A DNA stretch of 18,018 bases from CAWVVV01 sp964629165 (GCA_964629165.1 CAZVQJ010000035.1:1-18018); one strand, 5' to 3'; positions 7,739 through 15,386 are shown, numbered from the stretch's first letter. Numbers and translations: made by a program. Notes: generated by a model from the sequence alone, not told the origin.

Positions 7739-8884
7739 ATGCCTGATTCTAGATTCACATTACTCGGCCGTGACGAGCTCTCTTCTGCCCGACGGGGCCG
7801 CCTCGAGACGCCGCACGGGACGATTGAGACGCCGATCTTCATGCCGGTGGGAACGCAGGCGACGGTGAAGGGGCTGACGCCGGAGCAGTTGGAGACGGTG
7901 GGGGCACAGATCATTCTGGGGAATACCTATCACCTGAACCTGCGGCCGGGGTCCGCACTCATACGGGATTGCGGAGGTCTTCACCGCTTCATGGCATGGC
8001 CGAAACCGATTCTCACGGACAGCGGCGGGTTTCAGGTCTTCTCACTCGCCGCCATGCGCAAGCTGAGCAAACACGGGGTGGAGTTCCAATCCCATCTCGA
8101 TGGCCGGAAGATCTTTCTGGGACCCCGGGAGGTCTATCATATACAGGCGAATCTCGGTTCGGATATTGCCATGGCACTCGACGAATGTCCCGCCGCCGAG
8201 GCAACTCGTGAAGAGGTGGGGGCCGCCGTTGCCCGTTCTCTTCAATGGGCTTCCGAGATCCGTCATATCGCCCGTGAGGAAGGGATGGAATCAACTGGCA
8301 GACAGCTTTTCGGGATTGTTCAGGGAGGACGTTTCAAAGACTTGCGGGAGCATTGTGCAGAGGGTCTGTGCGAGATTGGTTTTCCCGGATATGCAATCGG
8401 AGGTGTGAGTGTGGGAGAACCGGAGGAGATGATGATTGAACAGGTGGAGTTGACCGCACGCATTCTGCCTGTGCATAAACCGCGTTATGTAATGGGAGTC
8501 GGGACTCCTCCCCAGTTGCTCGAAATGATTGCGCGCGGCGCGGATATGTTCGATTGCGTGATGCCTTCGAGAGAGGCCCGCCACGGCGTCGCGTTCACGC
8601 CTTATGGAAAGCTCAATCTGCGCAATGCGCAGTTTCGTGAGGACCAAAGGCCGTTAGTAGAGGGGATGGATAACTATACCTGTGCAAGCTTTACGCGGGC
8701 TTACCTGCGACATCTCGTGATCGCCGGTGAGCTTCTTGGAGCAACCTTGCTGACTTTGCACAATGTTCACTTTTTCCTCCAATTGATGGCGGAAGCGCGT
8801 TTGCACATCGAAGCGGGCGACTTCATTCGCTGGAAAGACGGGTGGATCGAGCGATACCGGGCGGGTGAACCAGCTTCCGCGTAA
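7739..8884 (+). CDS. tgt: tRNA-guanine transglycosylase (queuine/preQ1)
   Basis: Tgt exchanges guanine-34 of GUN-anticodon tRNAs for preQ1, or queuine in some bacteria. The protein has 381 residues. The TIM-barrel motifs are intact: TPIFMPVGTQATVKGL (31-46), LTDSGGFQVFSL with active-site Asp94 (92-103), ALDECP with Asp149, FGIVQGG (191-197), and DMFDCVMPSR with nucleophile Asp272. The zinc site is altered: the usual CxCxxC reads M310-x-N312-x-x-C315, while the fourth ligand His341 is kept at exact spacing. The start is ambiguous. ATG 7739 is used, but an in-frame TTG at 7706 has a better-placed GAAGG ribosome binding site. No other queuosine genes are nearby. Confidence 0.94.
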   Translation: MPDSRFTLLGRDELSSARRGRLETPHGTIETPIFMPVGTQATVKGLTPEQLETVGAQIILGNTYHLNLRPGSALIRDCGGLHRFMAWPKPILTDSGGFQVFSLAAMRKLSKHGVEFQSHLDGRKIFLGPREVYHIQANLGSDIAMALDECPAAEATREEVGAAVARSLQWASEIRHIAREEGMESTGRQLFGIVQGGRFKDLREHCAEGLCEIGFPGYAIGGVSVGEPEEMMIEQVELTARILPVHKPRYVMGVGTPPQLLEMIARGADMFDCVMPSREARHGVAFTPYGKLNLRNAQFREDQRPLVEGMDNYTCASFTRAYLRHLVIAGELLGATLLTLHNVHFFLQLMAEARLHIEAGDFIRWKDGWIERYRAGEPASA

Positions 8885-8944
8885 GGTCCACAGCGTAGGC
8901 TATGGAAAGAGATCCTGATGCGAAACGGAAATCTCCATGCCTTC

Positions 8945-8953
8945 TGGTACAAT
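8945..8953 (+). promoter_or_regulatory. Candidate extended -10 promoter for the small HTH gene
   Basis: TGG-TACAAT is a TGn-extended -10 box with five of six matches to TATAAT, 54 bp before the ATG at 9007. No good -35 lies upstream. A TTGACA hexamer follows at 8955-8960 but has no -10 at standard spacing. Local sequence is more AT-rich than the genes around it. A GAAGGA at 8985-8990 is too far (16 nt) from the ATG to be an ordinary ribosome binding site. Confidence 0.3.
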
Positions 8954-9006
8954 CTTGACAGGCCCATAATAAGGAAGTTCCTCTGAAGGATCACTTATAT
9001 TCAATT

Positions 9007-9387
9007 ATGATCGACAACCTTGAAGAAGAATTGCGGAAGCTCGAGAAAGAGCGTATTCGCCTTGAAGAGAAGAAACAGGACCTGCAATCCCGCCTTCAGG
9101 CTGAGAATGAAGCGGAAAAGAAACTGCAAGGTTTGTTTGAAGAGAGTGGATACCCGACGCCGCGCGCTCTCGTTCTCGCGCTCATGCGGAAGTATAACGT
9201 GCGCGTGACAGGGGCATCCACCGAAACGGGAGGTCGCCGAAAGCGAACCAAGGTGACTGCCCAGCTGCGGGATGATGTGAGGAAGGCCGTGGACGGCGGA
9301 CTCTCCAAAAACCAGGCAAGCAAGCAATTTGAAGTGAGCTATCTGGTTGTGAACAAGATCATCAACGGCGCCTACGATAATCTTTGA
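9007..9387 (+). CDS. Small coiled-coil / helix-turn-helix DNA-binding protein candidate
   Basis: This 126-residue protein has no name I can assign. Residues 1-47 are a highly charged Glu/Lys/Arg-rich heptad stretch (EEELRKLEKERIRLEEKKQ) that predicts a coiled coil. Residues 48-67 form a short helical segment around GYPTPRALVLALM. A basic linker, TGGRRKRTKVT, is at about 73-83. The C-terminus (about 86-126) looks like a resolvase or homeodomain-like helix-turn-helix: LRDDVRKAV, then GGLSKNQASKQFEVSYLVV, then NKIINGAY. Coiled-coil oligomerisation followed by a basic linker and a DNA-binding end resembles the H-NS type of nucleoid protein, though the H-NS C-terminal motif itself is absent. It stands alone in a locally AT-richer stretch between tgt and the leader region of secA. 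Confidence 0.75.
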   Translation: MIDNLEEELRKLEKERIRLEEKKQDLQSRLQAENEAEKKLQGLFEESGYPTPRALVLALMRKYNVRVTGASTETGGRRKRTKVTAQLRDDVRKAVDGGLSKNQASKQFEVSYLVVNKIINGAYDNL

Positions 9388-9409
9388 TACCCCACCCATA
9401 ACTGATACC
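9385..9409 (+). repeat. Direct repeat TGATACC x2 at the end of the HTH gene
   Basis: TGATACC occurs at 9385-9391, where its TGA is the stop codon of the HTH gene, and again at 9403-9409, 18 bp start to start. The spacing is close to two helical turns, so a protein-binding site is possible, but two 7-mers are weak evidence. Confidence 0.25.
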
Positions 9410-9444
9410 AAATTGCGAAAAAATCGCTGAATAAGCTTGTACTT

Positions 9445-9591
9445 TTCCAGAAGGTTTGGTGGAGCGGTTGGAGGCCAGAGCTCATCCAGTCCGTCACTGG
9501 ATTCAAATGGCTGCTCGACCTTATCAGGGATTAAGACGAGAATTGGTATGATCTTCCCTCAGCGGGCCGACATTCGTGTCGGCCTTTTTTT
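9445..9591 (+). ncRNA. Candidate structured small RNA ending in a terminator, upstream of secA
   Basis: This is most of the 309-bp gene-free stretch 9388-9696. Three hairpins follow each other on the plus strand. Stem-loop 1 (9474-9511) pairs GCCA with TGGC around a perfect ATCCAGT/ACTGGAT stem with a CCGTC loop. Stem-loop 2 (9514-9540) pairs CTCG with CGAG and, inside, CTTA with TAAG. Stem-loop 3 is the terminator at 9565-9591. The only upstream promoter-like boxes are weak (TTGCGA at 9413, TGTACT at 9438, 19 bp apart), so the 5' end is a guess. It could be an independent sRNA, the 3' UTR of the HTH gene, or an attenuating leader of secA. It matches no SRP RNA, 6S RNA, tmRNA or tRNA that I can recognise. 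Confidence 0.4.
9565..9591 (+). terminator. Rho-independent terminator before secA
   Basis: A perfect 8-bp stem GGCCGACA/TGTCGGCC closes a TTCG tetraloop and is followed by seven T. This is a textbook plus-strand terminator. It ends transcription from the HTH gene or the RNA candidate and lies 105 bp before the secA ATG. Confidence 0.93.
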
Positions 9592-9639
9592 GTGGTCGAC
9601 CCGACCGGCGCGTGCCGCGTGCGACTGCCATGCCGAAGC

Positions 9640-9668
9640 TTGCCAACCCGTGCCTCCGGCGCTGTTCT
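9640..9668 (+). promoter_or_regulatory. Candidate secA promoter
   Basis: TTGCCA (9640-9645) and TGTTCT (9663-9668) are separated by 17 bp and lie between the terminator and the secA start. The -35 is five of six to consensus, the -10 only three of six. It is the best candidate in a stretch where a new promoter is expected after a strong terminator. Confidence 0.3.
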
Positions 9669-9696
9669 GGTCGCTTTTCCCGCCCCAGCGAGAACC

Positions 9697-12600
9697 ATGA
9701 TTGGATCTATCTTCAAAAGACTTTCCGGACGCCAGTATAAGAAGTTCTATGCTCGGTGTCGGCCTCTGATTGCACGCATCAACCAGCTGGAGGAAGCGTA
9801 TCAGGCGCTCAGCGAGGAGGAGCTGCGCGCGAAGACTGATGAATTTCGCCGACGGGCGAAGGAAGGGGAGAGCCTTGACGATCTGCTTCCCGAGGCATTT
9901 GCCGCGGTGAAGAATGCAGCGCGCAGGCTGTGTGGGCGGGAGATCGAATACGTCGGCACAAAGGACGTCTGGAACATGATCCATTACGACGTTCAGCTGA
10001 TCGGCGGGATGGCCTTGCACCAGCACACGATCGCGGAAATGCAGACGGGGGAGGGCAAAACCCTCGTGGCGACCCTTGCGCTCTACCTCAACGCGCTCAG
10101 TGGCCGGAATTGTCAGCTTGTTACGGTGAACGAATACCTCGCCCAGCGGGACGCGGAGTGGATGGGCCATCTCTACCGCTTCCTCGGGCTCACCGTGGGC
10201 GTGATCCGGGGTGCCCACCAGATGACGCCGGAAGAAAAACGGGCAGCCTACGAGTGTGACATCACCTACGGGACCGCGAGCGAGTTCGGTTTTGATTATT
10301 TGCGGGACAACGGGATGGCGGCCAATCGCGAGTCGCTGGTTCAGAGCGACCACTTCTTCTGCATCGTGGATGAGGTGGACTCGGTCCTGATCGATGAGGC
10401 GCGGACGCCGTTGATCATCTCGGGGCCGGTCCCCAACGATACTTCGGCACCGTTTCTTGCCCTCAAACCGGACATCGAGCGACTGGCGCGCAAGCAGGCC
10501 CAGCTCTGCAACCGGCTGATCAATGAGGCGAAGGCGGAGGTCGAAAAGGGTGACGAGGCGGATGCCGAGTTTGCGCTTTCACGGATGCTTCAGGTGAAAC
10601 TCGGAGCTCCGAAGAACAAGGTTTTGCTGCGCCTCCTCGAGGATGGCCGGGTGCGCAAGCAGTTCGACAGCTTCGATCTCGAACTGGGAGCGGATTATAA
10701 CCGCAAGCGGAAGTACGAGTTGAAGGAACAGCTCTACTACACGATCGACGAGAAGCAGCGCAGTAGCGACCTGACCGAGATTGGACGTGATTTTCTGCGG
10801 CCGGATAACCCGGATGCCTTCGTCCTGCCGGATCTGCCGACACGATATATGGAAGTGGACGCCGATCTCTCGCTCGATGAGGAGAGCAAGGCGAAGGCGA
10901 AGGCTGAAGCGCAGTCGGCATTCGAAAAAACGAGCGAAGAGATCCATATCATCGGGCAGCTATTGCGTGCCTACAGCCTCTACGAGCGCGACGTCGATTA
11001 CGTTGTCCAGGAGGGTAAGGTGATGATTGTCGACGAGAACACTGGCCGCGTCATGGCGGGGCGACGTTGGTCTGACGGTCTCCATCAGGCGGTCGAGGCG
11101 AAGGAAGGGGTTCAGATCGAACGCGAGTCGAAGACATTCGCCACGATCACGCTGCAGAACTATTTCCGGCTTTACGAGAAACTCGCCGGGATGACGGGCA
11201 CGGCGGAAACGGAAGCGAACGAGTTCAAGGATATTTATGGACTCGATGTCATGGTCATTCCGACGAATCGCCCGAACGTGCGGCTGGACGAGAACGACAT
11301 CATCTACAAGACGCGTCGCGAGAAGTACAATGCGGTCCTCGACGTAATCGAGGAGTCGCATCATCGCGGGCAACCCTGCCTTGTGGGGACGGTGTCGGTC
11401 GATTCGTCCGAAGTTCTCAGTCGCATGCTGCGGCGCAAAAAGATCCCGCACAGCGTGTTGAACGCCAAGTATCACGCACAGGAGGCCGAAATCGTGGCGC
11501 GTGCGGGTCAGCGAGGGGCGGTCACGATCGCAACCAACATGGCCGGGCGTGGCACTGACATCAAACTTGGTGAGGGTGTCGCCGAGCTCGGTGGCCACTA
11601 CGTGATCGGAACCGAGAGGCACACATCGCGGCGCATCGACCGACAATTGCGGGGGCGGTGTGCGCGCCAGGGAGACCCGGGCCGCACGCGGTTTTTTATC
11701 TCCTTGGAAGATGAGCTGATGCGGCTCTACTCGCAGGGCAGCGCCGGAAAGTTGCTCGAAAGCAGTTTCGAGGAAGGTCAACCGCTCGAGCATCGTTGGC
11801 TCAATCCGATGATCGAGCGCGCGCAGAAGACGGTTGAGCAACACCATTACTCCGTGCGGAAGCGGCTCCTGCAGTATGACGACGTGGCGTCGAAACACCG
11901 GGAGGTTATCTACGGCCTGCGGCAGGAGGCGATGCTCGCCGATGATCCGAAGGAAATGATCTTCGAATTCATCGAGGAAGAGGTCGAAGACCGCCTTGAA
12001 TCAAACGGCCTTCTCGGCTCGAAATCCGGCGATGCGGAATCGATCGCTACCTTCCGGACATGGGTCCAGCAAACATTCCCAGTCCGGCTGGACGAGAAGG
12101 AACTGGAGGCGGGAGTCTCCGGTGACCGGCTCAAGGAGATGGTCCTGCTGGAGGTGCGGAACGCGTATGACCTGAAGGAGAAGGCGGAGAATCCGGATGC
12201 GCTGCGCAAGCTGGAACGTATCGTCATCATCAGCACGATCGACCGCCATTATCAGAGTCATCTGACCGAGATGGAGGATCTTCGCCAGAGCGTCGGTCTG
12301 CGCGGATACGGTCAGAAAGACCCGCTCGTGGAGTACAAGAACGAGGCCTTTACCTATTTCAACGAGATGATGAACCAGGTGCGGACGGATATCTCGACGA
12401 GTATCTTCCGCAGTGTGACGAACCTGCGTGCGTTTGAGCAGATGATGCAGCGGGCGCAACAAAGGGCGCAGATGCGCGGTCCGGCTGAGCCGGATGGAGA
12501 CCAGGGTCAGGCCGGAGAGAGCGCGGCACGCGGTGCGGCGGCCCCGACGGCGTCCGGACGTCCGGTTTCCCTCCCGAAAATCCAGCGCCGCCCGGTTGTG

Positions 12601-12726
12601 ATCGATCGGGAACCGAAACGAAACGAGACGGTTCGTATCCGACGAGGGAGCGAAGAGGTCGAGCTCAAGTGGAAAAAGGCGGAAAAGATGGTCAAGGAAG
12701 AGGGTTGGCAGCTTCTTCCCCCGTAG
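9697..12726 (+). CDS. secA: Preprotein translocase ATPase SecA
   Basis: SecA drives export through SecYEG. This protein has 1009 residues against about 900 in E. coli. Walker A MQTGEGKT is at 115-122 and Walker B VDEVDSVLIDEA starts at 224. ATNMAGRGTDIKLGEG and RGRCARQGDPGR are the NBD2 motifs. The region between ISGPV (about 243) and the YYTIDEKQ strand (about 347) is much longer than in E. coli and Lys/Glu-rich, as in Bacteroidota and related phyla. The C-terminal SecB-binding zinc motif (CxCxSGxxxxxC) is missing. Instead a Gln/Ala/Gly-rich linker leads to a charged tail ending KKAEKMVKEEGWQLLPP. ATG 9697 gives the normal MIGSIFKR start. lnt follows after 19 bp and is probably cotranscribed. 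Confidence 0.97.
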   Translation: MIGSIFKRLSGRQYKKFYARCRPLIARINQLEEAYQALSEEELRAKTDEFRRRAKEGESLDDLLPEAFAAVKNAARRLCGREIEYVGTKDVWNMIHYDVQLIGGMALHQHTIAEMQTGEGKTLVATLALYLNALSGRNCQLVTVNEYLAQRDAEWMGHLYRFLGLTVGVIRGAHQMTPEEKRAAYECDITYGTASEFGFDYLRDNGMAANRESLVQSDHFFCIVDEVDSVLIDEARTPLIISGPVPNDTSAPFLALKPDIERLARKQAQLCNRLINEAKAEVEKGDEADAEFALSRMLQVKLGAPKNKVLLRLLEDGRVRKQFDSFDLELGADYNRKRKYELKEQLYYTIDEKQRSSDLTEIGRDFLRPDNPDAFVLPDLPTRYMEVDADLSLDEESKAKAKAEAQSAFEKTSEEIHIIGQLLRAYSLYERDVDYVVQEGKVMIVDENTGRVMAGRRWSDGLHQAVEAKEGVQIERESKTFATITLQNYFRLYEKLAGMTGTAETEANEFKDIYGLDVMVIPTNRPNVRLDENDIIYKTRREKYNAVLDVIEESHHRGQPCLVGTVSVDSSEVLSRMLRRKKIPHSVLNAKYHAQEAEIVARAGQRGAVTIATNMAGRGTDIKLGEGVAELGGHYVIGTERHTSRRIDRQLRGRCARQGDPGRTRFFISLEDELMRLYSQGSAGKLLESSFEEGQPLEHRWLNPMIERAQKTVEQHHYSVRKRLLQYDDVASKHREVIYGLRQEAMLADDPKEMIFEFIEEEVEDRLESNGLLGSKSGDAESIATFRTWVQQTFPVRLDEKELEAGVSGDRLKEMVLLEVRNAYDLKEKAENPDALRKLERIVIISTIDRHYQSHLTEMEDLRQSVGLRGYGQKDPLVEYKNEAFTYFNEMMNQVRTDISTSIFRSVTNLRAFEQMMQRAQQRAQMRGPAEPDGDQGQAGESAARGAAAPTASGRPVSLPKIQRRPVVIDREPKRNETVRIRRGSEEVELKWKKAEKMVKEEGWQLLPP

Positions 12727-12745
12727 TTCTCAGCCCATCGCTCAC

Positions 12746-14431
12746 TTGCATTTATCCGATTTCAGAATCCATCCTCCAGGTGACCCGCGTCGGGTTCGCC
12801 AGGATTCGCTCCTCTCTCTGGGAGTGAGTGTGGCAGTCGCGGTCCTGACGGTCCTTTTGACGGTGGTGATGTTTCCGCGGGGATCGGCCCCCGAGGCAGC
12901 CTACGTTTTTCTGGTTCCGTGGACGCTGTGGCTGTTCTATGCCCGGCCGACGCAAAAGGTCGTCTTCATGGCCGCTTTCGGGGTGGGCACGCTGAGTTGG
13001 GTCTTTCTCTTGTGGTGGCTTCGCCACTACCCGGTCCAGGTGGGTTTGTCTCCGGTCCTTGGATACATATCGGTCGTTCTTCTCAGCCTTGTTCTGGGGG
13101 CATTTTTCGCCGCTTGGTCCCTTCTCGCGCGGTGGATGGGCGCCATTGTGATGGAAGGAACTCTCGCGCATCGCATCGGATCGATGTTCGCCCTCGCGGG
13201 AGCCTGGGTCGTCCTGGAGTGGGTGCGTTCCTGGCTGTTCTCGGGCTTTCCATGGCTGCCCCTTGCGGCGTCACAGTGGGAACGGCCGCTTCTCCTCCAG
13301 GTTCTTTCGGTGACGGGGGCATGGGGCCTCTCGTTTATCCTCGTGTTCTTCAATCTCGGCCTCGCATTTTATGTGCGCCACCTTTTCAGGCCCCGTCGAC
13401 TTCCCTGGTACCGGCGCCTTTCCGGAGAATTCTACCTCGGGCTGGGAGGGATATTTGCCGCGCTTGCGGTGAGCTTGTCTGATCCCCCACGGGGCCGTGA
13501 GCAGCCACTTTTTCAGGCCGGCCTGATCCAACCATATGTGCTGCCTCCGGACGGGTGGAGCGCGAACAACTACGCCGCCTTGCGGGAGGATTACGAGCGC
13601 GTGGCGAGTTACGCGAAGTTCGACAGTGCCGATGCGATATTCTGGCCGGAGGCCTCGATGCCACTCCCCGCTCCGGGACATCCGGAGGCGGAAGCGTGGC
13701 TGGCGGGCCTGTCGGCGGATCTCGGATTGCCGATCATGATGGCGAATCTCGTCCGGGCGCCGCAGGAGGACGGAACGATGGGCTGGTACAACGCGATGGT
13801 CGTGGTGACACCGGAAAATGGGGTTTCTTCGCGTTTTGCGCCCAAGCGGAAGCTTGTTCCCTTCGGCGAATACGTGCCTTCCTGGCTCCCGTTCTTCGAG
13901 AAGATCGTGCCCGCGGCCGGCGATTTCACGGCCGGGACGGAGGCACGTGTGCTCACTTTCCCCGTTGGAGAGCGGAGATGGAGGGTGGGGCCCCTGATCT
14001 GTTACGAGGACCTCTTCCCCGGGCTTGCGCGGGACCTCGTGCGACAAGGGGTCGATTTCCTTTTTGTGGCGACGAATGACGCCTGGTATGGAGAAGAGAG
14101 TGCGGCCTATCAGCATGCGGCGCACTCGGTTCTGCGTGCGGTCGAGATGCGCCGACCGGTCCTGCGCGTGGGAAACGCTGGTTGGAGCGGCTGGATCGAC
14201 GAGCGGGGCCAGATTCGCCATGTCCTGACAGGGGTTGATCAGACCGTTTATTTTCAGGGTGCCGGAGCCGTTCCCATTTTCCGGGACCCGAACCTCGCCG
14301 GAAGACTTTCCTTTTATGTGCGGTGGGGCGACTGGTTCGTTGTGCTTTCAGGATTCTTTGCCGCCGGTGTCGTCATATGGTTTCTGGCGCGGCCTCCGGA
14401 GACCTTGTCCGAACCTGGCGCGCCGAGGTAG
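12746..14431 (+). CDS. lnt: Apolipoprotein N-acyltransferase
   Basis: Lnt adds the third acyl chain to lipoproteins at the periplasmic face of the inner membrane. The product has 561 residues, somewhat long for the family. About six hydrophobic segments lie between 24 and 250, including WVVLEWVRSWLFSGFPW, a family hallmark. The nitrilase domain (about 255-510) keeps the catalytic triad: Glu in FWPEAS, Lys in PKRKLVPFGEY and Cys in LICYEDLFPG. A final membrane helix lies near the C-terminus. The start is uncertain: TTG 12746 is the first usable codon 19 bp after secA, and an in-frame GTG at about 12824 lies right before the first membrane segment. No Shine-Dalgarno helps to choose. Confidence 0.94.
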   Translation: MHLSDFRIHPPGDPRRVRQDSLLSLGVSVAVAVLTVLLTVVMFPRGSAPEAAYVFLVPWTLWLFYARPTQKVVFMAAFGVGTLSWVFLLWWLRHYPVQVGLSPVLGYISVVLLSLVLGAFFAAWSLLARWMGAIVMEGTLAHRIGSMFALAGAWVVLEWVRSWLFSGFPWLPLAASQWERPLLLQVLSVTGAWGLSFILVFFNLGLAFYVRHLFRPRRLPWYRRLSGEFYLGLGGIFAALAVSLSDPPRGREQPLFQAGLIQPYVLPPDGWSANNYAALREDYERVASYAKFDSADAIFWPEASMPLPAPGHPEAEAWLAGLSADLGLPIMMANLVRAPQEDGTMGWYNAMVVVTPENGVSSRFAPKRKLVPFGEYVPSWLPFFEKIVPAAGDFTAGTEARVLTFPVGERRWRVGPLICYEDLFPGLARDLVRQGVDFLFVATNDAWYGEESAAYQHAAHSVLRAVEMRRPVLRVGNAGWSGWIDERGQIRHVLTGVDQTVYFQGAGAVPIFRDPNLAGRLSFYVRWGDWFVVLSGFFAAGVVIWFLARPPETLSEPGAPR

Positions 14432-14492
14432 GACAGCGTGCTACGGGCACGCCGGAAGGGGCGGTTCGATTGCTTCGGCGATGGCCGATCCG

Positions 14493-15239
14493 TTACGGAT
14501 GAGGACTGTATTCCCGTATTTCCGCGAGGGTGAGGGCGAGCAAGGCGCAGGTGGCCGTTTCGACGCGGAGGACGAGAGGGCCGAGGGTGACCGAATGCCA
14601 GCCATGGGCCTGAAACAGATCATATTCGCGGCGCGAAAAATCCCCCTCCGGCCCGATCGCAACGACGACTGGCCGGGCCGGGGCGGGAAGATCGCGAAAG
14701 AGACTGCGCACGGAGCGCACCGGCGGACGCAGCGAGGCGACGATGCCCACGCTGTCGTCCGGGATCTCGGCGAGGACGGTGTCCAGCCGTGCCGCAGGCT
14801 CAAGGACAGGGCGCCAAGGGTTGCCGCACTGTTTGATTGCTTCCGTCGCTGCCGCCTCCCATTTGGCAGCCTTGGATGCGATCCGGTCGCCGCTCAGCTG
14901 CATCTCCCCATGATCGGTGAAGATCGGAAAAATGCGGCTTACTCCGAATTCCGCGGCGCGGTGCACGATGCTTTCCATTCCCTTCGCCTTCGGAACCGCC
15001 TGGACAAGGATGAGGGGAGGGGCCGGGGAAGCCAATTCGTGGCGTGAGCGGATTTCGAGAGTGGCTGCCTTGGGATGGGTCTCGATGACGGCGGCCTCGG
15101 CAACCGTTCCCTGGCCATCAAGGACAACGATCAGATCTCCTTTGGAGGCGCGCCGGACCCGAACGAGATGATGGCTCTCCACGGCCGACAGCGACAGGGT
15201 TCCCGCCGCGGGAATATCGGGATGAAAGACGCGCAACAT
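14493..15239 (-). CDS. rsmE: 16S rRNA (uracil-1498-N3)-methyltransferase RsmE
   Basis: RsmE methylates U1498 of 16S rRNA using S-adenosylmethionine. The protein has 248 residues. The N-terminal PUA-like part shows ESHHLVRVRRASKGD (21-35). The C-terminal SPOUT knot shows VQAVPKAKGMESIVHRAAEFGV, EAIKQCGNPWRP, IGPEGDFS (about 195-202) and LGPLVLRVETATCALLAL (219-236), where the usual GPRILR reads GPLVLR. ATG 15239 gives the typical MLRVFHP start. The upstream open frame is unrelated. A strong same-strand terminator lies only 35 bp upstream of this ATG, so expression depends on readthrough or on a promoter overlapping that hairpin. The gene converges on lnt with a 61-bp gap and no obvious terminator. 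Confidence 0.95.
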   Translation of the reverse strand: MLRVFHPDIPAAGTLSLSAVESHHLVRVRRASKGDLIVVLDGQGTVAEAAVIETHPKAATLEIRSRHELASPAPPLILVQAVPKAKGMESIVHRAAEFGVSRIFPIFTDHGEMQLSGDRIASKAAKWEAAATEAIKQCGNPWRPVLEPAARLDTVLAEIPDDSVGIVASLRPPVRSVRSLFRDLPAPARPVVVAIGPEGDFSRREYDLFQAHGWHSVTLGPLVLRVETATCALLALTLAEIREYSPHP

Positions 15240-15275
15240 GGGTCCAGAATCGGCGGAGAGCTGGTCCGGGAGAAG

Positions 15276-15307
15276 AAAAAAGGCCGCGGGAAACCAAACC
15301 CGCGGCC
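15276..15307 (-). terminator. Rho-independent terminator B, upstream of rsmE
   Basis: On the minus strand a perfect 9-bp stem GGCCGCGGG/CCCGCGGCC encloses an 8-nt loop and is followed by six T and then CTTCTCCC. The orientation is clear because the tract reads A on the plus strand before the hairpin. Its T-tract ends 36 bp before the rsmE ATG. Confidence 0.92.
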
Positions 15308-15314
15308 AAGAGCT

Positions 15315-15332
15315 GCTTAACAAACTACAAAC
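15315..15332 (-). repeat. Shared element, copy B
   Basis: In RNA orientation this reads GTTTGTAGTTTGTTAAGC, followed four bases later by CTTGG. It matches copy A at 15461-15479 with a single one-base deletion. It lies in the unpaired stretch just before terminator B. Confidence 0.75.
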
Positions 15333-15386
15333 CAGACGGGAGCGGTCGATCTCCGACGCTCCGAGTGAAAATCATTAATGAGGGGA

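Larger units (their letters stand above)
15274..15380 (-). ncRNA. Candidate small RNA B (rsmE-proximal of two sibling modules)
   Basis: On the minus strand a promoter (15387-15414) leads into an RNA of about 105 nt. Its first stem-loop (15339-15362) pairs GGAGCG-TCG with CGA-C-CGCTCC, one base bulged. An unpaired stretch follows, carrying the element at 15315-15332 shared with module A, and then the terminator hairpin 15282-15307. Hairpin, open stretch, terminator is a common sRNA layout. The RNA could equally be an attenuating leader of rsmE, since its terminator sits directly before that gene. No reading frame of note lies inside. Confidence 0.45.

Noticed and set aside
9461..9513. tRNA-like segment (GGATTCAAATGG resembles a T-arm)
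   Set aside because: No acceptor stem, D-arm or anticodon arm can be folded around it. The bases are better explained by stem-loop 1.
9437..9700. Possible leader peptide gene (87 codons, TTG start) before secA, secM-like
   Set aside because: The frame runs through the terminator, starts with TTG without a ribosome binding site, and has no signal peptide or arrest motif.
10960..11898. 312-codon open frame on the minus strand inside secA
   Set aside because: It is antisense to conserved SecA motifs, and its His/Arg-rich composition is that of a GC-rich shadow frame with no family-like features.
14235..15047. 270-codon plus-strand frame over lnt and rsmE
   Set aside because: It is a shadow of the lnt end and antisense to rsmE, without recognisable domains.
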